Of a stretch of DNA of 64,000 nt, positions 18,501 to 25,997 are shown piece after piece. Origin of the DNA: Microbacterium saperdae (lineage in GTDB: Bacteria > Actinomycetota > Actinomycetes > Actinomycetales > Microbacteriaceae); assembly GCF_006716345.1 (NCBI RefSeq), contig NZ_VFOX01000001.1, positions 1,364,001 to 1,428,000 of the forward strand, read 5' to 3'. How positions within the stretch are numbered: the first letter of the stretch is position 1; every line of letters begins with the position of its first letter. Below the pieces are notes generated by a model. The model searched no databases. It worked only from the letters and a program-made list of their open reading frames with translations, and had not been told where the DNA came from. Both the position numbers and the translations under genes were made by a program.

Positions 18501-18966
18501 CCTCCATGCCGCGAGCGAGGACCAGCAGATGGTCGCCCAGCGGATCGGGGGTGCCCCGCTGGGGAGCGGGCAACTCGAGCGACAGCTCGGCGCCGAACAC
18601 GGTCTGCAGAGGTGCCTCCATGAGGTCGGCCACCTCGGCGAAGCGGGCCGCCCCGTAGAAGCCGTCGTGATCCGTCAGCGCCAGAGCCGTGAGGCCGAGG
18701 CGTTCAGCCTCGGCCAGGAGCTCCTCCGGTGATGAGGCGCCGTCGAGGAAGGAGTAGGAGGAGTGCGCGTGCAACTCGGCGTAGGGCACGGCATCCGCAG
18801 GGCGGATGACCGGGGAGGGCGGGGTGCGCTTCCGGTGCCGACTCACGGGGCCGGGATCGACGCGGACCCCACGGGGTTCCGCTGCGGTCGGATGCGGCGG
18901 GAGATCTTCTCCGCTGAGCGTGCGCTCCAGCTCGTTCCATGACAGCGGTGGATTGTGCCAGCCCAT
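15502..18966 (-). CDS. dnaE2: Error-prone DNA polymerase III alpha subunit DnaE2
   Basis: A 1154-residue C-family polymerase. A short DnaE2-type lead (MGWHNPPLSWNELERTLSG) is followed by a PHP domain (YAELHAHSSYSFLDGASS). The catalytic aspartates lie in PDIDVDFD near residues 451-458. Helix-hairpin-helix segments and a C-terminal OB fold (RIEVAGLVTHRQRPATAAGV) follow. It carries out mutagenic translesion synthesis after DNA damage. Its ATG overlaps the imuB stop (TGATG), so it is the last gene of the imuA'-imuB-dnaE2 operon. The upstream ATG at 18990 is rejected because it lies inside imuB. Confidence 0.93.
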   Translation of the reverse strand: MGWHNPPLSWNELERTLSGEDLPPHPTAAEPRGVRVDPGPVSRHRKRTPPSPVIRPADAVPYAELHAHSSYSFLDGASSPEELLAEAERLGLTALALTDHDGFYGAARFAEVADLMEAPLQTVFGAELSLELPAPQRGTPDPLGDHLLVLARGMEGYHRLSGAITTAQLRGAEKGRPVYDLEELAASAGGQWTILTGCRKGSVRRGLENGDAETPLRLLVDLFGADHVAVELFDHGDPQDTRRNDVLAELAGRMHLPVVATNNVHYATPSRAPLAEAVAAVRAVRSMDDLDGWLPAHGGAHLRSGAEMTARFRRYPGAISYGLELAAESAFPLRRARPALPQQEVPEGHTPMSWLRSLVWEAVPTKYPRLDDDGRRRIGRELDVIEEKDFPGYFLIVHDIVAEARRRGILCQGRGSAAASAVCYLLGITAVDPILYRLPFERFLATTRQEEPDIDVDFDSRRREEIIQWVYRRYGRERAAQVANVIQYRPKNAVRDMARALGFSPGQQDAWSRQVDGWSTGLEVADEHDIPANVIEYAGELLKAPRHLGIHSGGMVLTARPVGEVVPVEHARMEDRTVIQWDKDDAAWMGLVKFDLLGLGMLAALQHCFDLIHEATGERWTLETIPKEEPAVYDMLCRADSIGVFQVESRAQIGLLPRLQPRSFYDLTIQIALIRPGPIQGGAVHPFVRRKMAKDRNDEENRERVARGEKPVDFTIPYPHPDLEDILKRTLGIPIFQEQLIQMATAVGDCTADEADLLRRAMGSKRGLEKIEKVKAKLYAGMTRRGLVGDDADRIYAQIQAFANFGFAESHSLSFALLVYASSWVKLHYPGAFLAGLLRSQPMGFYSAATLTADARRHGVEVRRPDLQTSGATETMEPLTAATPRSPTGLDSCLADPQPPTLRFNRDAPDEAVAHRRDGGYAVRLGLGGVRGIGAPLAERIVAEREENGPYRDLHDLVRRTDATAAQLEALATAGAFACLGLERREAIWLAGAAAEDRARFLPGTTVSVQPPLFSDQTSYEQLSADLWATGVSTDDHPMAHFRSALTERGVLTAQDLQEHEVGRRIEVAGLVTHRQRPATAAGVTFVNLEDESGLVNVVCSTGVWNRYRRVARDSPALIIRGILERSPEGVVNVLADAFEDLRTGLTHRSRDFR

Positions 18967-20504
18967 CAGCGGTATCTCCCTTCCGCCCACCAGCGCTCGC
19001 CGGTGCAGAACACCAGCCAGGCGCGGTCGTGGTCATCGACGATCTGCAGCCGATGGCCCTTCTTCCCTCCGTCTTTCGCCCATCGGTGCTCATGGATCGG
19101 CCAGGGGCCGGCCCACCCCTGCACGGCGCTCCCGTTGATCCGTGCGGGGGCTGCGGAGAGCGCACCGCGTTCATCGACGCTGATGGTGCCGCCGTCTGCC
19201 GCATCCACTCCGATGGGGCGCGGGGGACGGAACACCTCGGCGGGGAGCGGATCGGGCAGACTCCCCGGCCAGGGGCGAGCGGGATCGCGCGGAGCGACCG
19301 TCCGCTCTCCCCACGGTGTGAGCACCTGTCGGTCGGCGAGCCACCGTCCACCCGAGAGCGCGGCGGTGACCACTCCCTCGTGGCCGAGCATCGTCTGCAC
19401 GCGGGAGACGGCATGGTGCAGGCGTTCATCCGTGCCGGAACCGAACAGGCCCGGCTGATGATGGGCCGCGTCGTCCACGGCGACGGGCACGATGCGCACC
19501 ACGCAGATGCCACCGAACGCGCGCGCCTCGTCGACCGGATCCTTCGCGTTCTGCGCGCCCCAGGCCTCCAACTGCCACCGGATGCGGTCGACCAGGTCGG
19601 AGGCATCGAAGCAGGTCGGATGCAGCCAGGTGCGGGAGAACACCGCTCCGTTGTCATCGGTCAGATCGATCCGGACCTCGGTGCACACGAGCGAGGCGTC
19701 GCCCAGGGCCACCAGTACCCCGTCGGCGCTCTGCCGCACGGCGAAGGCCACCTGGTCGGCGCCGGCCAGAGGCGTCTCGAACTCCACGCTCCGCACGAGC
19801 TCGGGATCGGGCGGACGCGGGGTCAGCGGCCGGGAATCCGCGCCGGCGGCGAGAGCATGCAGGCGTGCCCCGCGCTCACCGAAGCGGTCTCGCACCTCGA
19901 GCGCCGGGAGTGCCGTGAACTCGCCGAGCGTGCGTACGCCCAGTCTGATCAGGAGGTCGGGGATCTGCTCGTCTCGCAGCACCTGCACGGGGTAGGGGGC
20001 CAGGAAGTCCTTCGACAGCCCGGCGGGGACGACGGTGCGGGGCCGAGGCCCTCTGGCGGCGATCTCTGCGGTGAAGGGGCCGTCCGCGACGCCGATGCGC
20101 ACTTCGGGCAGACCCGCCTCGGTGAGGACGGCGGCGAGTGCGTCCGCGGCCTCCGCCTCCCCACCGTGATAGCGGGAGACCCCTCTCGCGCGCAGTACGG
20201 CGAGTCCGGGGCGGAGCTGGGCGACACCGGGCGCGTGCTTCTCGATGAGCTGCAGCACGGGAAGGAAGGCGCGCTCGTCTCGGGCGGCATCGTGGGGCAG
20301 GACCTGCAGCGAGGAGAGGTGTCCTTGCGCGACCCGTCGACGCTGCCCTGACCGCACCCCGTGCTCCCGCGCAGAGGCCGTGCACGCCACGACGGTGTTC
20401 GCCTGCACCAGCGCAGTGGGCGGGTGCGGCGGTGGTCCGCCGAGAGCGGCACGCAGCGGCCAGTCGGGGAACCACAGCACGAGGACGCGGAGCGGTGCGT
20501 TCAT
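18966..20504 (-). CDS. imuB: ImuB, catalytically inactive Y-family polymerase homologue
   Basis: A 512-residue protein related to DinB-type polymerases. The N-terminus reads VLVLWFPDWPLRAAL where active Y-family enzymes have the DxDxFFASVE metal site, so it should lack polymerase activity, as in mycobacterial ImuB. QPGLFG at residues ~350-355 fits a beta-clamp-binding motif (QLPLWG in M. tuberculosis). It would tether DnaE2 and ImuA' to the clamp. The ATG at 20504 overlaps the imuA' stop by 4 nt; the longer upstream frame overlaps imuA' and is not used. Confidence 0.9.
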   Translation of the reverse strand: MNAPLRVLVLWFPDWPLRAALGGPPPHPPTALVQANTVVACTASAREHGVRSGQRRRVAQGHLSSLQVLPHDAARDERAFLPVLQLIEKHAPGVAQLRPGLAVLRARGVSRYHGGEAEAADALAAVLTEAGLPEVRIGVADGPFTAEIAARGPRPRTVVPAGLSKDFLAPYPVQVLRDEQIPDLLIRLGVRTLGEFTALPALEVRDRFGERGARLHALAAGADSRPLTPRPPDPELVRSVEFETPLAGADQVAFAVRQSADGVLVALGDASLVCTEVRIDLTDDNGAVFSRTWLHPTCFDASDLVDRIRWQLEAWGAQNAKDPVDEARAFGGICVVRIVPVAVDDAAHHQPGLFGSGTDERLHHAVSRVQTMLGHEGVVTAALSGGRWLADRQVLTPWGERTVAPRDPARPWPGSLPDPLPAEVFRPPRPIGVDAADGGTISVDERGALSAAPARINGSAVQGWAGPWPIHEHRWAKDGGKKGHRLQIVDDHDRAWLVFCTGERWWAEGRYR

Positions 20505-21319
20505 CCGGCCTCCGCCCAGAGGGAGAGCTCGCGGTCGAGGACGGTGTTCCGCGGGGAGGCCTCGGGGGGCAGGGAGGGCAGTGCGGTGAGCTCGGGTCCT
20601 CGCTGCGCCTGCGCGACGCCCTGCAGCTCGGAGCCCAACGCCTCGACGAGGCCGCGGCTGCCCGGGAGTCGCACCTGCACACGGGAGGGCTGGGGAGCGC
20701 GCCTGGTGCGGGCGGTCACCGTGACCGTGCAGTCGGAGAGCAGCCCCCAGCCGGCGCCGAGGCCATGCCAGTGCGGGCCGTCGATGCGGATCGACCCTTC
20801 GCTCTGCGGCCACTCTCCTGCGGAGGATTCGGTGACCAGCAGCGTGCAGCCGCGGTCGCGCAGACGTGCGCTCAGGCGGGAGACGTCGGCATCGCGCGCG
20901 CGGCTCCCCGGATGGACGACGATCAGGGGGACGACCTCCGCGAGGGCGGATGTCGCGGCGAGCCAGCGGTCGGCGGGCTCGGGGACGAGGATCAGTCGGG
21001 TGAGGTCGATGCCGAAGGCGGCCGCGGCTTCCACGCCGAGGGTCGGCATGCCCACGACCGCGCTCCAGTGCCCCTTGCGGGAGGCGGCGCTGAGCAGGGC
21101 GAGCACCAGGCTCGGCGAGGGGGAGACGGTGTATGCGGTGCCGGTCAGCAGTCCCTCCTCCGGCAGCAACGAGGCGAATGCGGGGTCGAGGGGGAGCAGC
21201 GCATCGTCACTGCGGCGGCGCTGCATCCTGCTGATCTCACGGCGTAGCCGCAGCACCTCTCCGGCGCGGGAGTCGCCCGTCGGAGAGAGCGCGGTCACCG
21301 CTTCGAGCCCGATCCCCAT
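20501..21319 (-). CDS. imuA': ImuA', accessory factor of the damage-induced mutasome
   Basis: A 272-residue protein of the RecA-fold-like ImuA'/SulA-like group, lacking a clear Walker A motif. Recognisable segments are LRLRREISRMQRRR near the N-terminus, PSLVLALLSAASRKGHWSAV, and GIDLTRLILVPEPADRWLAA. It works with ImuB and DnaE2 in induced mutagenesis. It is first in the operon. A LexA box centred about 18 bp upstream of its ATG shows SOS control. Confidence 0.85.
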   Translation of the reverse strand: MGIGLEAVTALSPTGDSRAGEVLRLRREISRMQRRRSDDALLPLDPAFASLLPEEGLLTGTAYTVSPSPSLVLALLSAASRKGHWSAVVGMPTLGVEAAAAFGIDLTRLILVPEPADRWLAATSALAEVVPLIVVHPGSRARDADVSRLSARLRDRGCTLLVTESSAGEWPQSEGSIRIDGPHWHGLGAGWGLLSDCTVTVTARTRRAPQPSRVQVRLPGSRGLVEALGSELQGVAQAQRGPELTALPSLPPEASPRNTVLDRELSLWAEAG

Positions 21320-21329
21320 GTTTCCATCC

Positions 21330-21345
21330 TCGAAGATATATTCGA
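21330..21345. promoter_or_regulatory. LexA (SOS) box of the imuA'-imuB-dnaE2 operon
   Basis: TCGAAGATATATTCGA closely fits the actinobacterial LexA consensus TCGAAC-N4-GTTCGA: both TCGAA/TTCGA arms are intact with correct spacing and only the inner C/G pair is changed. It is 10 bp upstream of the imuA' start. Confidence 0.85.
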
Positions 21346-21436
21346 ATAAAGCAAGTCGTCTCGATCACGCTAATTCGTACATCCGACATCGTGAGAAGGG
21401 GTCGTGGAGAACGCGCGATCCGGGTCATCGGTGCGG

Positions 21437-21445
21437 TTATCCACA
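21437..21445 (+). promoter_or_regulatory. Isolated DnaA-box-like sequence
   Basis: TTATCCACA equals the classical DnaA box consensus. It is a single copy between imuA' and the prepilin peptidase gene. With no cluster it is not an origin and may be chance. Confidence 0.3.
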
Positions 21446-21474
21446 GCCGTCCGGCACCGCAGGCGACCGTTCTC

Positions 21475-21480
21475 TAGCCT
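21475..21480 (+). promoter_or_regulatory. -10 box of the prepilin peptidase gene
   Basis: TAGCCT ends 6 nt before the ATG at 21487, implying a leaderless mRNA. Confidence 0.5.
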
Positions 21481-21486
21481 GCGGAC

Positions 21487-21957
21487 ATGGATCTGCGCAC
21501 CGTACTCGTGGCCCTCGTGCACCTGGCTCTGGCCGGTATCGGAGGATGGCTGGTCGTGATCGATGCCCGCACGCATCGCCTGCCGAATCGGATCGTGCTG
21601 CCGACGCTGGCGGGGCTGCTCGTCCTCGTGCTCCTCGACGCGGCGGGCACCGGTGAGACGCACGGCCTGATCCGCGCCCTCCTGGGAGCACTGATCCTCG
21701 GCGGTTTCTACGTCGTGCTGCGTCTGCTCAGCCCCGCGGGGATGGGCGGGGGCGACGTCAAACTCGCCCTCGTCATCGGACTGGTCCTCGGTTGGCACGG
21801 CTGGCAGGCGCTCGCCGTGGGAGCCGCCTCGGCCTTCGTGCTCGGTGCACTCTACGCACTGGCGCTGATCGCGCTCCATCGTGCGGACGGCGCGACCCGC
21901 ATCGCCTTCGGGCCGTGGATGATCGCCGGCGCTGCCGTGGGCATCGTGTTCACCTGA
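21487..21957 (+). CDS. Prepilin peptidase, A24 family, short form
   Basis: A 156-residue membrane protein with about five helices. It retains both catalytic aspartates of the A24 family: IDARTHRLPNR after TM1 and the GGGDVKLAL motif. It lacks the N-terminal methylation domain of long PilD enzymes, so it resembles short TadV/CpaA-like peptidases that process Flp or type IV pilins. No pilus genes are nearby, so its pilin substrates lie elsewhere in the genome. Confidence 0.85.
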   Translation: MDLRTVLVALVHLALAGIGGWLVVIDARTHRLPNRIVLPTLAGLLVLVLLDAAGTGETHGLIRALLGALILGGFYVVLRLLSPAGMGGGDVKLALVIGLVLGWHGWQALAVGAASAFVLGALYALALIALHRADGATRIAFGPWMIAGAAVGIVFT

Positions 21958-22000
21958 ACGGAACACCGCCCGCCCTCGCCTCGTCGGGGGAGGTCAGGGC

Positions 22001-22006
22001 TAGGGT
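22001..22006 (+). promoter_or_regulatory. -10 box of the 22013 gene
   Basis: TAGGGT ends 6 nt before the ATG at 22013; probably leaderless. Confidence 0.5.
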
Positions 22007-22012
22007 GAAGTC

Positions 22013-22225
22013 ATGGCACTCGCGCGACTTCACGGCGGCCCGCTGGACGGGCAGATCATTCCTCTCGGCGACGCGGACGACAAGCTGATCGTCCCCTACA
22101 GCGAGACGCAGGTGGTGTACAACCGCCGTGGCGAGCCCGCGAACACCGGCACCGACGACGGTCCCACCGAGATCGACTACTGGTACGACGAGGCTCTCGA
22201 GGACATCAGTCCTTCGGATGACTGA
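22013..22225 (+). CDS. Small acidic protein of unknown function
   Basis: A 70-residue protein with a conserved-looking start LARLHGGPLDGQIIPL and a Tyr/Asp-rich end (TEIDYWYDEALED). The LHGGPLDGQ segment recurs in small actinobacterial hypothetical proteins I have seen, but I know no function. It overlaps the following CYTH gene by 8 nt and has its own leaderless-type promoter, so the two form a unit. Confidence 0.65.
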   Translation: MALARLHGGPLDGQIIPLGDADDKLIVPYSETQVVYNRRGEPANTGTDDGPTEIDYWYDEALEDISPSDD

Positions 22226-22832
22226 GCCCTCTCGCACGGTCGAGGTCGAGCGCAAGTACGACGTCGACGTCGCCACGCCCCTGCCGCTCTGGGAGGGGAT
22301 TCCCGGGGTCGACGCCGTGACGACGGGCGAGGCCCGTGCGCTCGATGCGCGTTACCTCGACACCGAAGACGGTGCGCTGGCTCGCGCCGGGGTGGCATTG
22401 CGCCGCCGTACCGGAGGTCCGGACGAGGGCTGGCATGTGAAGGGCCCGCGTGAGGGCGACGGCCGTCTCGAACTCGGCTGGCCGCTCGGCGAGGGCGAAG
22501 ACCTGCCTGAGGCCGTCGCGACCACGATCGCACGCTGGACCACTGCGCCGTTGCATCCCATCGCCCGCATCGAGAACGACCGCACCGCCTATCTCCTCAC
22601 CGGGTCGGCCGGTGTCGTGGCGGAGTTCGTCGACGACCGCGTCCGCGCCACGGATCTGCGCCAGGGCGTGCAGCGCGAATGGCGCGAGTGGGAGATGGAA
22701 CTGGGCCCGGCCGCGCCGGCGGATGCCGCGGGCAGGGAGTCCTTCTTCGCGGCGGTCGAGCACGCGATACGTGCGGCGGGCGGACGAGACTCCGCCTCCG
22801 GCTCCAAGCTCGCACGCGCCCTGGGATTCTGA
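22218..22832 (+). CDS. CYTH-domain protein
   Basis: A 204-residue protein beginning with the diagnostic ExExK signature in VEVERKYDV. It continues with LDARYLDTEDGALARAGVAL, GWHVKGPR, and basic and acidic strands typical of the CYTH tunnel fold. Family members hydrolyse triphosphates such as inorganic triphosphate or thiamine triphosphate using Mg2+. There is no CHAD domain. The ATG at 22218 overlaps the previous gene's end; the longer frame upstream is not used. Confidence 0.85.
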   Translation: MTEPSRTVEVERKYDVDVATPLPLWEGIPGVDAVTTGEARALDARYLDTEDGALARAGVALRRRTGGPDEGWHVKGPREGDGRLELGWPLGEGEDLPEAVATTIARWTTAPLHPIARIENDRTAYLLTGSAGVVAEFVDDRVRATDLRQGVQREWREWEMELGPAAPADAAGRESFFAAVEHAIRAAGGRDSASGSKLARALGF

Positions 22833-22937
22833 CCCGAGGTCGTCCGGCCGCGGCGTCGTTGACCACCGGTCTTCGCAGAGGTGCCGACACGGCGCAAGCC
22901 CCTTCCTCGATGGGCTCAGGGGTGCTTGAGTGACATC

Positions 22938-24122
22938 ATGAGTCGCCCTGCCGTGTTGAGATCACTCCAGACGATCGTTCCCGACACCGTGCTGCGGCAG
23001 GACGAGGTCCGTGACGTCTTCGGCTCGCAGCCCGACCTCGGGCGGCTGGCCCAGCGGATCGTCTCCACGTCCTTCAACGTCTCGGGCATCGACACCCGGC
23101 ACACCGTGATCGACGAGTTGTCGCTGACCGCGGTGGCGGAGAACCCGGTCTTCTTCGACCGCGCGACCGGCGGCCTGCTGTCTCCGAGCACGAAGACACG
23201 CAACGAGGTCTACGTCCGCGAGGCGTTCCCGCTCTTCGTCGCTGCGGCCCGTCGCGCGGTGGAGGCGGATCCGGACATCTCGGCGAGCGACATCACGCAT
23301 GTCATCACCGTCTCGTGCACCGGCTTCTTCGCGCCCGGCCCCGACTACGAGATCGTGCGCTCCCTCGGGCTGAGCGACGGCGTGCAGCGCTATCACCTCG
23401 GTTTCATGGGGTGCTACGCGGCGATGCCCGCACTGCGCGCGGCGAGCCAGTTCTGCGCGGCCGATCAGGACGCGGTCGTCCTGATCGTCAGCGTCGAGCT
23501 GTGCACCCTGCATCTGCGCTCCTCCGAGGACCCCGATACGATCGTGGCCTCCTCGCTGTTCGCCGACGGTGCGGCGGCCGGCATCGTGACCGCGCGGTCC
23601 CTCGCGACCGCGCGGTCCCTCGCGACCGCGGTGCCCGGCCTGCGGCTGGACGGGTTCCACACCGCGATCGCTCCGCAGGGCGAGAGCGACATGGCCTGGA
23701 TGATCGGGGACTCCGGGTTCGAGATGATCCTGTCGACCGCCGTGCCGCAGATCATCGGCGAGACCATCATCGATGCTCTCCGTCCGCTCTACGCCAGGGA
23801 AGACGGCCTGATCGCGGCCTTCGACGGCGGGACGATCGGCGAGAGCGTCGAGCACTGGGCGATCCATCCCGGGGGCCGCAGCATCCTGGATCGGGTGCAG
23901 GAGCGGCTGCACCTCAGCGACGCGCAACTGCATCCGGCCAGGGAGGTGCTCCGCGAGAACGGCAACATGTCCAGCGCGACCGTGCTGTTCGTGCTGAAGC
24001 GCATCCTGGAGCAGGAGGGCGCCCAGCCGGGTGAGCGCGTCGCCGCCATGGCGTTCGGTCCGGGACTGACCGCCGAGAGTGCCCTCTTCACCGTCGACCG
24101 GTCAGGGACCCGTGGGGCCTGA
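22938..24122 (+). CDS. Type III polyketide synthase
   Basis: A 394-residue chalcone-synthase-like enzyme with the full catalytic triad: Cys127 in VSCTGFFAPG, His310 in IHPGGRSILD and Asn343 in GNMSSA. Such enzymes extend an acyl-CoA starter with malonyl-CoA to make alkylresorcinols, alkylpyrones or tetrahydroxynaphthalene in the cytoplasm. Downstream methyltransferase and monooxygenase genes overlap in one operon and would tailor the product. An 18-bp in-frame tandem duplication (23588-23623) repeats TARSLA. The starter and product cannot be read from sequence. Confidence 0.9.
   Translation: MSRPAVLRSLQTIVPDTVLRQDEVRDVFGSQPDLGRLAQRIVSTSFNVSGIDTRHTVIDELSLTAVAENPVFFDRATGGLLSPSTKTRNEVYVREAFPLFVAAARRAVEADPDISASDITHVITVSCTGFFAPGPDYEIVRSLGLSDGVQRYHLGFMGCYAAMPALRAASQFCAADQDAVVLIVSVELCTLHLRSSEDPDTIVASSLFADGAAAGIVTARSLATARSLATAVPGLRLDGFHTAIAPQGESDMAWMIGDSGFEMILSTAVPQIIGETIIDALRPLYAREDGLIAAFDGGTIGESVEHWAIHPGGRSILDRVQERLHLSDAQLHPAREVLRENGNMSSATVLFVLKRILEQEGAQPGERVAAMAFGPGLTAESALFTVDRSGTRGA
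23588..23630 (+). repeat. 18-bp tandem duplication inside the type III PKS gene
   Basis: Two exact 18-bp copies (23588-23605, 23606-23623) and a 7-bp third start are in frame and produce TARSLATARSLATA in a loop region. It looks like a replication-slippage site. Confidence 0.8.
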
Positions 24123-24834
24123 CCTGTCGGCCCGGGCGGTCGATGCCCGCGAGCTGATGGACGAGCCCGATGCGGATGAGCGGATGCTCGGTCTCACCTA
24201 CGACCGATTCCGCCTCGTGAACGCCCTGGTCTCGCGCCCTGGCGGTGTCTATCGACGCGACATCCGGGCCCGCGCCCGTCGCGGTCGCATACGCATCCTC
24301 GATGTGGGAGCAGGTGGGGGAGACCTGTGCCGCGATCTCGCCCGGCGCCTCCGCCGGGACGGTCTGGCCGCAGACATCACGGCGCTGGATGCCGATGAGC
24401 GGGCCATCCGGTGGGCGGCGGCGCACGACGACGGCGCCGGGATCGGGTACCGCTGCGCGCTCGCGGACGAGCTGGTCGGGGAAGGCGCGCAGTTCGATGT
24501 GGTGCTGTCCAATCATGTGCTGCACCATCTCTCCGCTGCCGAGCTGTCGCAGCTGCTCCATGACACCCGGACGCTCGTCGGCGAGTCGGGGGTGGTCGTG
24601 CATCACGACATCGCGCGGGCCGGCGCGGCTTACGCACTCTTCCGCGCCGCCACGGCGCCGTTCGCCCGCACGGTCCTGGCCGGGACCTTCATCCGCGAGG
24701 ACGGGTTGATCAGCATCCGCCGCTCGTACACGCGGGAGGAGCTCGCGGCCGCTGCCCCGGAGGGGTGGTCGGTACGCGCGCGGGCGCCCTTCCGGCTCGA
24801 ACTGCGGTGGGAGCCGGGCGATGCCCGACCATGA
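24112..24834 (+). CDS. SAM-dependent methyltransferase of the polyketide cluster
   Basis: About 240 residues with a class I SAM-binding motif ILDVGAGGGDLCRDLARRL, an acidic ITALDADERAI motif II, and FDVVLSNHVLHHL. The GTG at 24112 overlaps the PKS stop and is chosen for coupling; ATG 24157 is an alternative giving 225 residues. It overlaps the next gene by 14 nt. Likely it O- or C-methylates the polyketide made by the upstream enzyme, an inference from position. Confidence 0.8.
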   Translation: MGPDLSARAVDARELMDEPDADERMLGLTYDRFRLVNALVSRPGGVYRRDIRARARRGRIRILDVGAGGGDLCRDLARRLRRDGLAADITALDADERAIRWAAAHDDGAGIGYRCALADELVGEGAQFDVVLSNHVLHHLSAAELSQLLHDTRTLVGESGVVVHHDIARAGAAYALFRAATAPFARTVLAGTFIREDGLISIRRSYTREELAAAAPEGWSVRARAPFRLELRWEPGDARP

Positions 24835-25945
24835 GGTCGTGATCGTGGGTGCAGGCCCCGTCGGCCTGCTGCTCGCCTGTCTGCTCGTGCAGGACGGGGT
24901 CGATGTCGTGGTGTGCGAGCGGCGCGCTGCGGCCGATCCGCGTACGCGCGCGATCGGCATCCACCGGCCGGGGCTGGATGCGCTCGATGCGGTGGAACTC
25001 GGACCGTCGGTCCGCCGGGAGGCGCTCCGGTTGGACGGCGGTGATGTGATCAGCCGAGGGCGCACGCTGGCCTCGCTCACCTTCACCTCCGATCGGCCGG
25101 TCCTCGTCCTCCCGCAGCAGCAGACCGACGCGCTGCTGCGGGAGCGGTTGAGACTGCTGTCGCCCGCCGCACTCCTCTCTGGGCACGCCGTGCGGACGGT
25201 GCGTGACGAGGGGCCGTTCGTTCGCATATCCGTCCACACGGGTGACGGCGTCCGCGAGATCACCGGGGCGCTGGTCGTGGCGGCAGACGGTGTGCGCAGT
25301 GCGCGACGCGAGGAGCTCGGGATCGCCTGGCGTCCCCGCGCGGGATCCGGCGCCTACGCGATGGCAGACGCCGCAGACCTCTCGGGCGACAGGCGCGCAC
25401 GCCTGTACTGCGAGCCCGACGGTCTGGTCGAGTCCTTTCCGCTGCCCGCGGGTCGGCGGCGCTGGGTCGTGCGTCAGGGATCCACGGGAGCTGAGCCGGT
25501 GACCGCTGCGGCGTTCCTGGCCGTCGTGGAGGCCCGCACCGGTGTCCGGCCCGATGTTCCGGACGAAATGGCGCCGAGCGTCTTCGACGCCGCTCAGCAC
25601 ACGGCACGATCCCACGGACGGGGACGGGTGGTCCTGCTCGGCGACGCACAGCATGAGATCAGCCCGATCGGCGGGCAGGGCATGAACCTCGGGTGGATGG
25701 ACGCGGTGCACCTCGCCGAGAGGATCGTGCGCGATCGCGACAGAGGGAGCTACGACTTCCGCGGCTACGGGCGGCGCACGCGACGATCCGCGCGGGTCGC
25801 GCAACGGCGCTCGGCCTTCTACATGTCGATGGGCAGACCGTCGAACGGGATACCGCTCGCCGCGCGGGACGGTCTCATCCGCTTGCTCGGCAGCCGCCCG
25901 CTGCGCCGGGCGAGTGCGGGTTTGATCACGATGCGGGGTATCTGA
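24821..25945 (+). CDS. FAD-dependent monooxygenase of the polyketide cluster
   Basis: A 374-residue flavoprotein hydroxylase. The N-terminal Rossmann motif is VVIVGAGPVGLLLACLL, the middle has AADGVRSARR, and the second FAD motif is LLGDAQHEISPIGGQGMNLG, typical of aromatic ring hydroxylases. It probably oxidises the methylated polyketide, for example to a quinone. The operon of type III PKS, methyltransferase and hydroxylase resembles phenolic-lipid loci such as srsABC of Streptomyces griseus. Transcription ends at the hairpin 25951-25982. Confidence 0.85.
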   Translation: MPDHEVVIVGAGPVGLLLACLLVQDGVDVVVCERRAAADPRTRAIGIHRPGLDALDAVELGPSVRREALRLDGGDVISRGRTLASLTFTSDRPVLVLPQQQTDALLRERLRLLSPAALLSGHAVRTVRDEGPFVRISVHTGDGVREITGALVVAADGVRSARREELGIAWRPRAGSGAYAMADAADLSGDRRARLYCEPDGLVESFPLPAGRRRWVVRQGSTGAEPVTAAAFLAVVEARTGVRPDVPDEMAPSVFDAAQHTARSHGRGRVVLLGDAQHEISPIGGQGMNLGWMDAVHLAERIVRDRDRGSYDFRGYGRRTRRSARVAQRRSAFYMSMGRPSNGIPLAARDGLIRLLGSRPLRRASAGLITMRGI

Positions 25946-25950
25946 CGCAG

Positions 25951-25982
25951 AAGGCCCGATCCGCGTGAGCGGACCGGGCCTT
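25951..25982. terminator. Bidirectional terminator between the monooxygenase gene and lpd
   Basis: AAGGCCCGATCCGC pairs with GCGGACCGGGCCTT around a GTGA loop, with one mismatch. It lies between two convergent genes. Confidence 0.85.
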
Positions 25983-25997
25983 CGTGATGCGGATGGA

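Noticed and set aside
24157..24834. Start of the methyltransferase at ATG 24157
   Set aside because: Possible, but the GTG at 24112 overlaps the PKS stop, giving tight coupling like the next junction. Kept as an alternative.
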